In this document: positions 1 to 12,444 of the stretch, piece by piece
How positions within the stretch are numbered: position 1 is the first letter of the stretch
Layout: every line of letters starts with the position of its first letter
NCBI GenBank assembly: GCA_030737835.1
Contig: CM060850.1
Span: forward strand, 124,001-188,000
Direction of reading: 5' to 3'
DNA length: 64,000 bases
DNA from: Acorus gramineus
Taxonomy: Eukaryota > Streptophyta > Magnoliopsida > Acorales > Acoraceae
The notes under the pieces: model-generated
What the model saw: the letters and a program-made list of their open reading frames with translations, nothing else
Databases searched by the model: none
Told to the model about the DNA's origin: nothing
Made by a program: the position numbers and the translations under genes

Positions 1-2598
1 TAAACAGTCGCTAATTGTTGGCCTAAACTCAACAATATATTGCTTACGTGCCACTAATAATAATGTTATTTTTTCCCTTGAAGGGTTGTTGTTGCTTGTG
101 AGCTGTGAAGCTTCTAAGCGGTGGAAAATATGGATGTTGCCCATTTTTGAGAGACATTTTACATGTGAAAATATTAGTATGTGCCGTTGGTCCATTTTCG
201 TTCGAGTAGAAAGAGTTCGCCAACAACATCATTGACCTGCTCATTTTTATTTTTATTTTAAAGTTGGCTTCAAAGGATATTACAAAAGATATGTTTGATC
301 CACTCATCCAATTTTTAACCAAGCTAATTTTGAATCAATGAAAAATGATGTATTACATCTTTCTAAATCTTTTACAAAGCACATGGTCACTTTTGAATGG
401 TGAGTTGCAAAAAAAATTTATCATTACTGATTTTTTTGTGATCTAATACAAGCGTTGTTTGTTTGTTTGTTTTTTTTTTTTTTTTGTGTGTGTGGTAAAA
501 AGGTCCAGAGGCTTATATATTCAAACATTATATCAACACAGTGAAGAGTAGTTAGTACATTGTCAAACAATGATACATCACCTGCTAATGATATATTTTC
601 TGCTGCTGTCCGAATGCATTCTAGTGGGATGGAATTTCTACCTGTACATGTTTGTTTGAACAGGTGATGACATGTGTTCATCAAATATTTAAATCTTCTA
701 CATTAAGTAAAAAATTATTGATACATTGATTTTTTTCTTGGATAAGAGCACAATGTAACTGATTTGATTGTATATTGTTTGGAATTGAAGAATCCAATGA
801 GATGAGGATTCATTTTAGCAGGATAATACAATTCCACCCGCAGCCTCCACACGTTTTTTTTTTTTTTTTTTTTAAAGTGTACTTAATGCAATAAATCATT
901 TACTTTTGTATATTGAAGTATGTGTTTCAATGAATTTTATATACCTTTTTATGTATAAAAATCACATGTTCCATACACCTCTTTTTTGCGTGTACAAATT
1001 ACTTTGAAAACTAGCAGTGCTATTATTCAGTTCACCAATAACTAAAATTTCGCCAACATCATCTAACTCCAGATAATACTCCATTTGACTCACAAATCAA
1101 AACCAAACCTTTGCATGTATAGTTTCAAAGAGAGGTATGTTGTTTTTTGATATCTTACATTGAAGTATCCATAGAACCAACATATTTTTGTGAGTGGGGA
1201 GTGGTGTTTTAAGCATCAACCAAGGCAATTCATGAATCCAATAATCTTCCTATATAAGCCCAAACAACTGAATTCATGACTGGCTTGAAAAAGATTTCAA
1301 TTTATTATAGCAGGTGCCATTCAGTGTTCAAGATATTGGACAGCTCCATTGATGATCCACATGGAATGATACATTGTGGAAGAGCTCAAAATTTTCATCC
1401 CTTCTCCTAAACTAGTCATCTTGGGCAAAGGTCTTCTCGTGGGCCACCTAATGACAAAGACTGAAAGACCTAAAGCCGACTAGCCGACCATAGTTAAAGA
1501 GCAAGACAATGGGGAAAGACAGGCAACTTGTAAGCTAGGTGAGTATAGAATTCATGTCGAACCCCTTGGGCTACATGCATTCAATAAGAGTTGTTGTTCT
1601 GTGACAAAACCATAGGGAGGGCAAGGTTCCTGGCTCTAAGATTGGGTCTTTGATCCATAAGTCACATTTTCCCATGCAAGTAGTATTTTGATCTTGTTCC
1701 ATTTTCTAAACTCTATTTATCAAATGGGAAATTCCTGGTAACAGGAGAATGCACAAGGTAATGAAATTAACCAAAAAATTCACTCATGATTCAAAGTCGG
1801 AAGCTTGTATGGCATTCTAAAATCTAATCTAAAAACGAAATCTGTCCTCTACAATGAATTCAGAAACCTAACATTAGAGATCTGTTCGGACAGATTTAGA
1901 ATGGTTTTGATGTATTCCAAGAACATCATTTATCATAACTCATGTCATAGAAGAGCCAGAGAGAAACAGTAGGCTTTCTTTACTTCACTCGTGCTGATTG
2001 GTCTTTTAAGAAAGGAGTTTTTTAAATAACATACATTTGGAAAGAGAGCATTTCACCTGTTGATCACAGACACATGACATCTCATACTCATCAATGATAT
2101 ATAAAGTGGTGGCTCGTACAATTACTTGAAATTAGTAATAAAATTGAGGCATTTGTAAATACATGTTCACCCATACCTGGGAACAGAAACTATTGCACAC
2201 TGGCCTCAGTTATTTCATGTTATCATTATAGAGATCCACAGCTGCACTCCATTAACCTGGAAAACTAACGAATGAGCAGCTGCTCCATATCAAAACTATA
2301 TCTAGGAACACTAACATTCCAAGTTGAACAGGATGCCCTGTTGTGCATGAAAAATCCACAATATATTATTTTGGTTCTAAAAGAAAAAAGTTGTATACAT
2401 TTCAAATCTTGTGAATTCATAACTAAAATCCAGCTTTATAGATATGCACAATGTAAAAAATATGTTCAATAAATATTAAGCTTCAATGCAAATATATTAA
2501 ATAGCTTTTATCAGTAGTGAAAACCCTATTAACCTGGATATGAATTATCACCCAACTCTCCAAGCTGTTACAAAAGAAAAACTTTCAAACCTGATTAT
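1..2598. other. AT-rich intergenic DNA, no gene recognised
   Basis: No reading frame here has recognisable similarity to a known protein, and those present are short and full of low-complexity sequence. There are long T runs near 471-485 and 855-873. The last few hundred bases next to 2599 probably include the 3' untranslated region of the HD-domain gene, which is transcribed leftwards into this stretch. No tRNA or transposon ends could be identified. Confidence 0.5.
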
Positions 2599-5500
2599 TC
2601 AAGCTCTGCCTTCCCATTCTTCATAAAACTCTGCTAGGAAATCCTCCATGAACTTGTGCCTTTGTGCAGCTCTCTTTTGTCCAGCCTTAAATATATGGGT
2701 ACAGAGCCAAAACATCAGTTAGTCATGAAATAATAAGAAGCCAGATTATTTTATTTAACTATAATGCAGGCGGGCGGGCAACATCATTTTGCACGTCGAT
2801 ACTGTTAAGTGTGTGGTGTATGAACAGATTAGCACAAAATGCACCCGATGCAAAAAACATATTCAAGCGAGATGCTTCAAGCCTTCCAGGCTCTTGAGCT
2901 TACCTTTGTCTTCATCAAATCCTTCAGCTTGAGAAGCTTCTCATGAAAATGGTTCACCGTAGTCTGCTTCTCGTCTTTGCTTGTATATTTTTCTTTAGAT
3001 AAATCCATTCGTGGTAAAATCTTAGGATCATGTAATACTCGGTTTCTACTCCCACCAAAAGTGAAGCACCGAGCAATTCCTGCAACATCAATATAGAATT
3101 ACATGTTTCCATGCAAACACAAAATTTAGTCTTTCATCCATACTTTAAAAAAAAAAAGGACATCAATGATATCTCAAAAAGAGATCTGACTGATGCATAT
3201 GAGAGGTAATACACACACAAGTAATACTTAGTGTTCCAGATGAATATTCCAAAGACCAGTTTCATGAAAAAGATGAGGTCAACATGTTTAATTCAATCAC
3301 TAAGATGAAATGACGGTGCTTGGAATCAAAACAGAATCCACGAGCATCAACAAGTTCTAGGTTAATTGAAAATTTTGCAAGGAATGAGCCTATGAAGATG
3401 TCAAAAATATTACTCATTTATTAATGTCCTTGCTTTATTGGTTTGTGGGAGAAGTATACGCTCAGAATCATGTTCTATTCATTAATATGAAAGTAACCAG
3501 GACCACATCAAAGTTCTAGGTTAATTGAAAATTTTGCAAGGAATGAGCCTATGAAGATGTCAAAAATATTACTCATTTATTAATGTCCTTGCTTTATTGG
3601 TTTGTGGGAGGAGTATATGCTCAGAATCATGTTCTATTCATTAATATGAAAGTAACCAGGACCACATCAAAGAACTTGAACATTCCGTGGAGCATCAATA
3701 GAAAGCACAAGAAACACTCAGGCAGCTCTGCAATATGGTGAGATGAATACAGAGGTCTCTGTGCATGTGCATGGATAATGCATCAATGAGAGCGTAAGAA
3801 CCTGCATAATGGGGAAGTGAGTGGATGAGTAATATTGATTGCCACTCTTCCTAAGAAAGCATATCGGAAGACAACTGGCAGAGGCGGTTGGTTTCAGACC
3901 AAACGGCTCAGCTGCTAAGCCTAGTTATTATATATCTCTTAAAAGTTTATTATATGGTGCCTATATTACATGCCACACTATGCCGATTATCCATGCCATA
4001 TACAAGAATGAAATCTTTGTTAGCCTCCTTGACTAAAATGACACTGCCACATTGCAGCTCAAAGGATAAAACCTGTCGGAGAGCCACAGATGTTCACAAT
4101 AATTATCTTGAGATTAAAGGGAACATCCTTGTTGTGAGGACAGAATCTCTGCAATCTTCCCACACAAAAATATACACAGAGGACCATCTCTAAAATAATT
4201 ATGTGGACATTAAACTCAGAAGGGAAAAAAAAAGGAAGAGAAAATCACAACCATATACCAGTCACATAACATGCAAGCCCATGATACATTAACTTGTTCT
4301 GCATTGTACCATTCAGTGATGACCATTTACTATTGACATACAAATTTTATACAGAAGAATAATTAAAGAAAACATAATCAAAATCAATAAATTAATGCCT
4401 CTATAGGGGGGAAAAAGAAGATGCTTGTATTACCGATGGCACCAAGCGCATCAAGACGATCAGCATCTTGCACAACCCCAAACTCTATGGGACCAAGAAA
4501 AGAATCACCATTTGCAATTCTTGCAAGTTCATCTTTGAAACCTGTAATCATAGGTAAGCTTTACATGGATAATATTACAAAGAATTTGTGAATTGTGTCT
4601 TTGCCTAACTGCCTAAGTGCATATGTGATGATGGCCTCAATACCTAGCATGTCAGGATTTTATCCACCAAAACAAAAGGTAACAAGACATACATTACAGG
4701 GAGCAACTTAGACTAATTAAATTGGATAAAGGTAAATTGCTGATTAACTTGTGGATGAATCAGGGAAATTTAAACAAAAAATTCAAGTTCGGATATGAAT
4801 TACAGATAAGCATATCGAGGATAAATAGAGCAGCAGTAACATATAATAAAATGAACAGGAACATATATGATTAAGGGTTGATCATATTCACAATGCCCAA
4901 TAAAAAATTTGTCAGGCAACTCATAACTGGTTTGGTAAGGGGATAAGTGGTGAAATAAGGGGTATTTATGGGGATAAGTGACTGGAATGATAACTTATCC
5001 CCGTTTGATATAAAAAATAATTAGGATAAATTGAGGACAATTATCTCAATTTTGAAATGAAAATGGGGATATTTTGTTTCACCAAAAGATAACAGTTATT
5101 CCAACTTTTGTTCCAATTTTGACAAATGTAAATATGAACCAATTTGATGGATTTTTTATCATTTAAAATTAGAATAACTTATCCTAAAAACCTTAATCCA
5201 CTACCAAACTAGCCCTATAAGGGTTTAGCAACATATTCAATGTGGCATTTCAGACTTCTCAACTACATCACATCAACAGATGTGTAGATAATACATATAA
5301 ATTATACACAAAGTGATTTTTTCTACCTCCTATCCACCCCCACCTATTAAACAGATCAGCCTCATTTTTATTGTACATTTTGGACTTTTCACAAAAACAT
5401 GAAAATCTCCTGATATGCCTTATTCATGGAGGATTGAGGTTACATCACTGATAAATGTTAACCCACAATTTTATCAATGATTTAGTACTTGTCATCCAAA

Positions 5501-6290
5501 ATTGGAAAATGTCTAATCATGCTTGGATATCTGAGGTAATGATCACATCATATCTCTCTCAAACTTTCTTTCTTTTCAGATAAAGAATATGATAGTGTTA
5601 TATTCCAAAAGCACGGTATCGTATACTCAATCCCAAAGAAAATTATATACTATGAGCAAGTAAAAAAAACCATCCAGCACAAAATATAATCCTCCCAAAA
5701 TGGCTTACCCATTCTCCTGATGATCCCCAGAATTCTCTCCTTCTTTCCCTCATCTAAACCCTCTTCATCAAGAAACGTCTCCACAATCATCTCTTCAGAC
5801 TGGTCTCTAAACATAAATAAATAACAACCAATCAAAGTATATAACAAAAAAAATTTCAGATCTTTCAACAAACATAACCAGTGCATAAAAAACTGTGATT
5901 ATAGTCAAGATACACACCTTACATACTTGTGATCTCCTGCAATTTAAAAACCAAATCGCAATCAAGCTTTTAAAATTAAAAAAAAAAAAAGGTCGACAGA
6001 GAGAGAGAAGGAGAGGTATACCGATGTCGTGGAGAAGCGCCGCGAGCTCGATCTAAGAATGAAAAAAAGAAGAATGGATTTTGAAAGCTTGATTGGATGT
6101 TTGATTTGTGAAGAATGTGAAAAGAATCGTACGATTAGCAAGGTATCGGGAGACGAAGATAGGCCTTCTTCGACGGCGAGGGAGAGTGCGAGATCACGGA
6201 CTCTGAAAGCGTGCGAGGCGTCATGAGAACCATCGTTTCCTCTCATTCTCAGCTCCACCAGCTTCTCTGCCTTCCTCACTATCTCTTCCA

Positions 6291-6291
<1 letters not shown>
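2599..6291 (-). CDS. HD-domain metal-dependent phosphohydrolase (YpgQ/YedJ-like), seven exons
   Basis: Seven exons on the minus strand: 6291-6133, 6052-6022, 5936-5918, 5806-5709, 4541-4434, 3079-2904 and 2685-2599. Every junction is GT-AG, the phases agree, and the total is 678 nt, giving 225 residues. The HD fold signature is visible: His27 (in SHDASHAFRV), the His61-Asp62 doublet (LAALLHDIGDHKY) and the distal Asp in QDADRLDALGAIG at 127-139. The C-terminus, with HFHEKLLKLKDLMKT and then FMEDFLAEFYEEW, is typical of the plant and bacterial small HD hydrolases. The family binds a divalent metal and hydrolyses phosphate esters, probably of nucleotides; the plant substrate is not established. 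The start at 6291 is the Met that opens MEEIVRKAEKL. A CT/CA microsatellite lies just upstream. Exons 2 (31 nt) and 3 (19 nt) are unusually small. Intron 4 carries a MITE and intron 5 a 159-bp tandem duplication. Confidence 0.9.
3352..3669. repeat. 159-bp tandem duplication in an intron of the HD gene
   Basis: The segment starting AAGTTCTAGGTTAATTG at 3352 recurs at 3511 almost unchanged (two or three substitutions in 159 bases). Both copies lie in intron 5 of the HD-domain gene (between 4434 and 3079). The near identity indicates a recent local duplication. Confidence 0.9.
4927..5219. mobile_element. MITE, single copy, family shared with 40529-41062
   Basis: About 293 bp with terminal inverted ends: left CTGGTTTGGTAAGGGGATAAG, right (as written) CTACCAAACTAGCCC. 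The interior contains GGATAAGTG, GAAATGAAAATGGGGATA and ACAAATGTAAATATGAA, which are also found in both arms of the element at 40529-41062. It has no coding capacity. It sits in intron 4 of the HD-domain gene (between 5709 and 4541). The superfamily is uncertain because no clear target duplication could be read; hAT-like ends are possible. Confidence 0.75.
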
Positions 6292-6323
<32 letters not shown>

Positions 6324-9300
6324 ATCAAAGCAATAGTAATTCTTTCAGAACATACGAAGAGAACTTTTTGGGGATAATTTCGTGTACGTACAATTCTACC
6401 TCACTTGCGGGGGCTTGTTTGTTTTATCTTCCAAAGCTGATACGTTGGGAGTGAAAAATTAAACTAAGGGAAGATAATTTGAGTAAGAGGCAGCGAAGAT
6501 TATTGTCTTTAAAGTAATAATTATCCCCACTTAAATAAATTTGTTAAGAGATTTAAGCGATTCATTTTTATAATATAATAAACTCACATAGTTGTAATCT
6601 GCAGATAGCAACTCTGAAGAACTCTCACAACACTCTAGAACTCTAAAACTGATTTTTCTGATGATTAATATGTTCAATGAATAGATTTATAGGGTGCTTG
6701 AAGGATTCAAAAATTCAGTTATTGGTTGTTTTGAGAAATGTATTTGTTGGAGATTTATTTGAAGGGATGCATACCAAGTGAAAGAAATTCTTACATACCT
6801 AGTTCAAAATTCAAAAACAAAAGAAAAAAATGCTAAGTGTACCTAATAATACACCAAAATATGTTTACGTGCTTATATGCGTAAGCATGTATGGACCACT
6901 TTTTACTTTTTCTTTTCTAGACACCACTAAAATAATAGGTCAATATATAAGCTGAAATTTTTTTTCCACTTCTAATGTGAGACTATGTTTTAAGTCTCTC
7001 AAAACCTCCAACCTATTACAATTTATTTAACAGGAAGTATTCGAAAAAAGAGTTTGGATTAATATTTGAAAAAAAAAAGAAATTTAAAAACTCAACAAAA
7101 TTGTTTTGAAATTTATAAACTCGTTTGTAAAATATAATTATGTATAAAATGGCTAAAAAAATCCGATTCCCAAGAATTTTAATTTTTTTTTTTTTGACAA
7201 ACATTTTTTTATAATAGAAGCTATGATAAATCTTTTAATTAAACATTTTTTTCTAAATAAAAATATGTTTTGATTTTTTTGACTGTGTGTTTGGTTGTGG
7301 AAAGGTTTTAAAACTGATTTTGCAAGAAGTTCACTTCTTTCAGCTTATGTTATTATCTTTTGAAAATCATAATTTTTAAACACTATGTGACTAAAATTTA
7401 TCTATAAAAAACTACTATAATAAAATTATTTAATTATATAATTATAAAAATAATTTTTTATAAACATTAAAGTTATGCGAGAGGAAAACCAAACCCATTG
7501 TTAAAGTAAAAGCTCTAAGCGATCACTTCAAATGGATTGACCCAACACATGCTTTTAATGACCAAGGCTTTCCCTGCTTTTATAGTAGAGGTATTCATTG
7601 ATTTTCCATCACTCACGAAAATCCACGGAGACAAGTACTGTGGATACATGAGGACCCATTTAGACATGTGATTGAAAAAATGTCACTTTTCAAAATTCTT
7701 GAACTCTGATTTTACATAAGAAAAATTAAACATGATTTATCAATTTTGAACATGAATTTCATATTTGCAACTTTTAGATTCTAGAACATAAAATCTAACT
7801 AAGGGTTCACTTGAAATCACGTTTGAATTTTGCAATAAAAATACCAAACATAGTTTAAACTAGACAATGACAAACATGACCTTTGTTGCGATTTCAACAT
7901 TTTATTAAAAGCGTTACATTATAAACTCCTTGAAAAACCGTCTTCTTAAAAATAAAATTGCTTTTTAAAAAGTCTTAAATGCATATACTAAACACATGAT
8001 AGACTAGTTAAATAAGGGCGTTGTTACATCCATTCTTTTTTACAATAAAAATATATTCTTATATTCATCGTTAGAAATCCAATGACATATGATAGTGATA
8101 CCATGCATACCATGTCCAAACAATAAGTGCAGAAGATCAAGTCACCTAGAAGCATAGAAGACCAAGTCACCTTGAAAATAATAACTAACCCGTGTGACCT
8201 AGGTTTCTATTCTTATCTGTTACAACATCTTATATCCCATGTAATATGTAACAAACATTTATATATATAAATTAAATTTCATCTCACTATAGTGTATTGA
8301 TCTAATATTATTCTCATCTTCTTTAATATATACAATTTTTTTTTTTGTATTTATTAAAAATGAGTTCATTGAATTTAAAATAGAATGATATGCATTTTTT
8401 TTTATCAAATTACATATATTATTATATAATATTTACTATAAATAAATAAAAACATAAGTAGTTTGTGTTTGGAACCCTAAAATAAAACATTGATATTTTC
8501 TATTAAACAATGGAGAAGTGGTTAAGAGGTTTGGTAGGGGAATGCGCGTCAGGGCTCACGTGTACGAAAACTTGGGCCGCCCTTAACGCGTAGATTGACT
8601 TAGACGGCCATTCTTTATCATGGCCCATTTACTTAACAAGTTAATAAAAACATTAGTTTTTCCAAAGCTTTGTTGACCTTCTCATCTTCCCCAGTTGTTT
8701 ATTTTCGAGAGTTTCACGGGACGGACATGTTGAGCTTTCCAAAACGATCGAGACAGTGATGCTCATCTATTCTGCCTTGAAAATGTGATTTTACAGAAAC
8801 TAAAAATAAAGAGAGCATTTTATGGTGTCCTTGATCTTACTAATAATAGAGGGGCATGTATAAATGTGTGGCTAAGCTTGTGAAAACATGGGAAGTATCA
8901 AAAACTTCTTGATGATTTTCACTCTAATTAAAATTGATCCGGGCAGATTGTGTATAGGTGTGTAAAATTTCACTTTGATTAGATATCCGTTGGAAATTAA
9001 AAAAAACTTTCTATAAAAATGTTTTAATCTATTTCCAAGAAAAAAGAACTTTAATGTTTTTAAAAGAATGAAATTCTCTTTTAATTGATTTTAGTCTCAT
9101 CGATTAAAGAAGTTGATAATGCAGTCAATATTTATAAATCCTCGGCGCGCGCTCTCTCTCTCTCTCATATATTGGATATAGGTGTAACCCAAGAAAGGTC
9201 TGAAGCTTGTGAATCGCATCTGCGTTGATTTTAGGTTTATTTATTTTATATTTGGTTTTGGTTAATATTTTTATTTCTTGTGACATTTAAATTACAAAAA

Positions 9301-10937
9301 GATGAAACACGTTGATATTAATTTTACAACATTTAAAATTCAAAACAATTGTGCAATTGAGTGAACATATATTATTATTCTGAATAAATTGAAATTATTT
9401 CTAATTGAGCATACATGAATACAAAGTAATCATGTGACTCCATTCCATATCCTCCTATGATAATAGCATATTTTCCAGCCAGAGATCATTACATGGATGA
9501 GATCATGAGACACAGAGATAGAAAGTGCGAGACCAAAACAAGAGAACAACAAAACACGCACCCAAAAGCAAGGTGGACACCCAGGAGCCAATTAATTAGC
9601 ATCTTCAGATTAATAATAGGCTGTGTGTTTTTTCTTTATATAAATTCGTTCAACTGTCCACTCTAATTCAACACCACTTTCTAAATAGCTTCCACTGAAC
9701 CCACTAAAATACTCCCATCAAACCCAACAAAATCCTATACTTCACTCTATTCAGTCAACCACTTTTCTTTTATTTCTTCCACACGCTTGTTCTGATGCGA
9801 TGCCTGTTAGTATCCAGTTGTGACGCCATAACAACCTACCCGCGCCACTAACGTGTATCCCGTGGAATCTCTTTTGAAGCGCGCGCGGTGGTTTCATGTT
9901 GCTGTTCTCTTCACGGAAAGGCAATATATATAAAACAAAAACAAAAACAAAAAACAGAGGATTCGCATCTGTATGAGCATTTGGTGCACTTTAATCAACG
10001 AAAGACAACTTCAACAAATGAATAAGTGGTGGGTCATTCAGGGGCACATTAGTCATTTTCAAACGCATCAATCCTCACGTGTCGGTGAAGTCCACTAATG
10101 GACGAAGAAAATGCAATGCACGTTATTAGTGGGACTCACTCACTCCCTCCATTTCCACTAAATTTACTATTATATCCCTAATGCACATAAGTGTTTATTC
10201 ACACGTTATCCTGACAACTATATTTAGAAATTATTTTAAAAAAAATGTTTATTGACACCGTATCCTGATAACTATATTTGTGAAGTCATATTTAAAATAA
10301 AATAAAATTTTTATTCACCTGACAACTATATTTGCCGAGTCAAATATAATTTATTCATCTAAAATTATACTTATATTAAAAAAAAAAAAAAAAATAAAAA
10401 AGTTACCAAACATAAAAATCATATCATTCTCGTATGTAATTATATTATACAAAAATGTTACATTAATGTTTAATTCTTATTCTACATCTACCGCAACACC
10501 CAGACTTCTCATTCTAAAACATAATTAACAAACTTGATTTAACAAGAAGTGAAATAAATACACAAATCATTTTCCATTATAATAAAATATACATTCTATT
10601 AAAAAATTGATATAATTAGTTAAAACTAAAAATGAGTGTGGGTATATCATCGAAAGAAGGAAATGAAATTGAAAAGGGAACTGAAAAAGATGAGCAATGG
10701 CAAAATAGTAATAAAAGGTCCAGAATCAATAGTGCTCGCGAACTCTTCAAAAAAACGCAGTCCAAGTCGTCGCCTGCCTTCGACATCCTCACATCACATC
10801 AGACAAAAAAAATAAAAAAATAAAAATAAATCTAAAATTATTAACGCAAATCAAATCGCAACAATTCGCGTGTCTCATGATATTTTCTCCATACCCCCAA
10901 AAAATTTCAAAGCCCTTTTCCTTTATCACTCTCTCCA
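6292..10937. other. AT-rich intergenic DNA with MITE-like and degenerate repeats
   Basis: This holds the upstream region of the HD-domain gene (6292 onward, with a CT/CA microsatellite at 6291-6323) and of the membrane-protein gene (up to 10937). About 7285-7495 looks like a small element with inverted ends (TGTGTTTGGTTGTGGAAAG left, its complement GAGGAAAACCAAACCCA right). 8370-8470 belongs to the dispersed AT-rich repeat family noted elsewhere. CT repeats lie at about 9150-9166. Three degenerate copies of a ~65-bp unit containing TGACAACTATATTTG lie at about 10193-10350. No gene was recognised. Confidence 0.45.
10193..10350. repeat. Degenerate three-copy repeat, unit about 65 bp
   Basis: The core ATCCTGA(C/T)AACTATATTTG, preceded by TTTATT and a short AC-rich stretch, occurs three times between 10193 and 10350 (cores near 10208, 10261 and 10320). 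The copies differ by substitutions and small length changes. It lies upstream of the membrane-protein gene, without obvious promoter meaning. Confidence 0.6.
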
Positions 10938-12174
10938 ATGACCACCAAACGAGCCGCTCCAAATCGGCCCAGCTTCGCCTCATGTTTCGGTTGCGTATCG
11001 GCGGCCGGCGACGTGAACGAGAAGTCCCCGACGGATCAGGCCCGGCGCCGGCCGCGGTGGTTCTCCTGGGCGAGATTCCGGAGGAGGAACTCCGGCACGA
11101 AGACCGTGCCGGTGGACGCGCCAGCGCCGGCGCCGACGCGTACGATTGATGTGGTGGAGGCGGAGGCGGAGGCGGAGGAGATCAAGACGATCATAGAGAC
11201 CCCAAAAAAGAATCGAAGACAGCCTTCAAAGGTAAAAGATTTTTAAAAAATCGGGTTTTGGATTGGCGATTGAATGTTTTGGGTCCTGCAAGTTAAAAGT
11301 GTTTCGCGGTTCCATAACAGTTTACGGTCACTTGAGTTCGTTGAAACAGAGGAAGATTTGGGGGGAACAGACGACGCCAATAACAAAACAAAGTTTTCAT
11401 TTTTATCTCAATCACTGCATAAAAGTTAGAATTTTTTTCAAAGATTTTTTTAAAAAATCGGGTTTTGGATTGGCGATTGAATGTTTTGGGTTCTGTAAGT
11501 AAAGGTGTTTCGCGGGTCTAGAACCGTTAACGGTCACTAAAGTTTCCATTAAAACAGAGGAAGATTTGGGGGAACAGAGGACGCCAATAACAAAATGAAT
11601 CAAAGTTTTCATTTTTATCTCAATCAATGCAATCAACTTCGAATTTTTAATTCTTTTTTCGTTGTTTTGGTAGGGAACGATCAAGGACAGCGAAACCCAG
11701 ACGACACGACTTCCATCGATTTCCACGAAATACATAACCTCCCGAACCGACTCGCCCAGAATCGCGAGCCGGTCCGGTTCGCCCTCTCACAGTCCGCCGT
11801 CTTCGTCGCCTCCGCATCCGTTCCGGGCGAGACCGGTCCAGCCGATCGGGGTCTCCCGGTTCTCCGGGAAGAGGGAGACCGGACGGGAGGGGAAGTACGG
11901 GCCGGCGGTGGGGATGTCGGTGGTGGCGGTGATGCTCGTGGTGATCATCCTGTTCGGACGCACGTGCGCGGTCGTTTGCACGTGCGCCTTGCTCTTCTGC
12001 TTGCCTCGGATGAGGCAGGCGGAGCCGCCGCCGCCGCCGGCGGATGGCGGCGACGGCGGAGTGAAGTGGGTGTCCGGCGAGATGGATGTCGAATCGGAGG
12101 AGTACAAGAAGAAGGTTGTCTTGGAGGGGTTCCTCGAGAGGAGTCGCCGGCGACCGGTGTCCGGTGGATTGTGA
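10938..12174 (+). CDS. Plant single-pass membrane protein of unknown function, two exons
   Basis: Exons 10938-11231 and 11674-12174, phase 0 at a GT-AG junction, encode 264 residues. The start ATG at 10938 opens MTTKRAAPNRPSFASCFGCVS. The N-terminal half is basic and Ser/Pro/Arg-rich, with a short acidic run (EAEAEAEEI) and no recognised domain. Residues about 178-208 (GMSVVAVMLVVIILFGRTCAVVCTCALLFCLPR, quoted only to mark a hydrophobic span) form one membrane segment. The C-terminus has the conserved tail motif SEEYKKKVVLEGFLER, which I associate with a plant-only family of short membrane proteins of unknown function. The second exon is GC-rich. The intron contains a ~200-bp tandem duplication. 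No biochemical role can be assigned from sequence. Confidence 0.82.
11249..11655. repeat. ~200-bp tandem duplication filling the intron
   Basis: The block beginning AAAAAATCGGGTTTTGGATT occurs at about 11245 and again at about 11453, each followed by GGCGATTGAATGTTTTGGGT, a CGTT/GGTCACT segment and GACGCCAATAACAAAA. The copies have diverged by numerous substitutions and a few small indels. Together they account for nearly the whole intron (11232-11673) of the membrane-protein gene. Confidence 0.9.
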
Positions 12175-12413
12175 GATTTTCTTCTGTTGATATTTTTTTT
12201 ATAAAAATAGGCAAAAATATTAGATTTGCTTACGTGGCAAAGCCATGTATTTTAAAAGATGATAGATTTATTTTTAAAACTTTTTATGTGAATTTTTGAA
12301 AAAAATTATATGTTTTGACTTTTTTTATTGCATAAAAACTAGTTGATGTCTGTAAAGTTTAATTTCTTTAATTAGTTGCATACCAAATTTGTTAGTGTGC
12401 CTTGTCAAATACA

Positions 12414-12444
<31 letters not shown>

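Noticed and set aside
8020-8300. Possible solo LTR (TGTTACATCC near 8021, repeated AAGTCACCT phrases)
   Set aside because: No matching end, no target duplication and no second copy in the window; the evidence is too weak.
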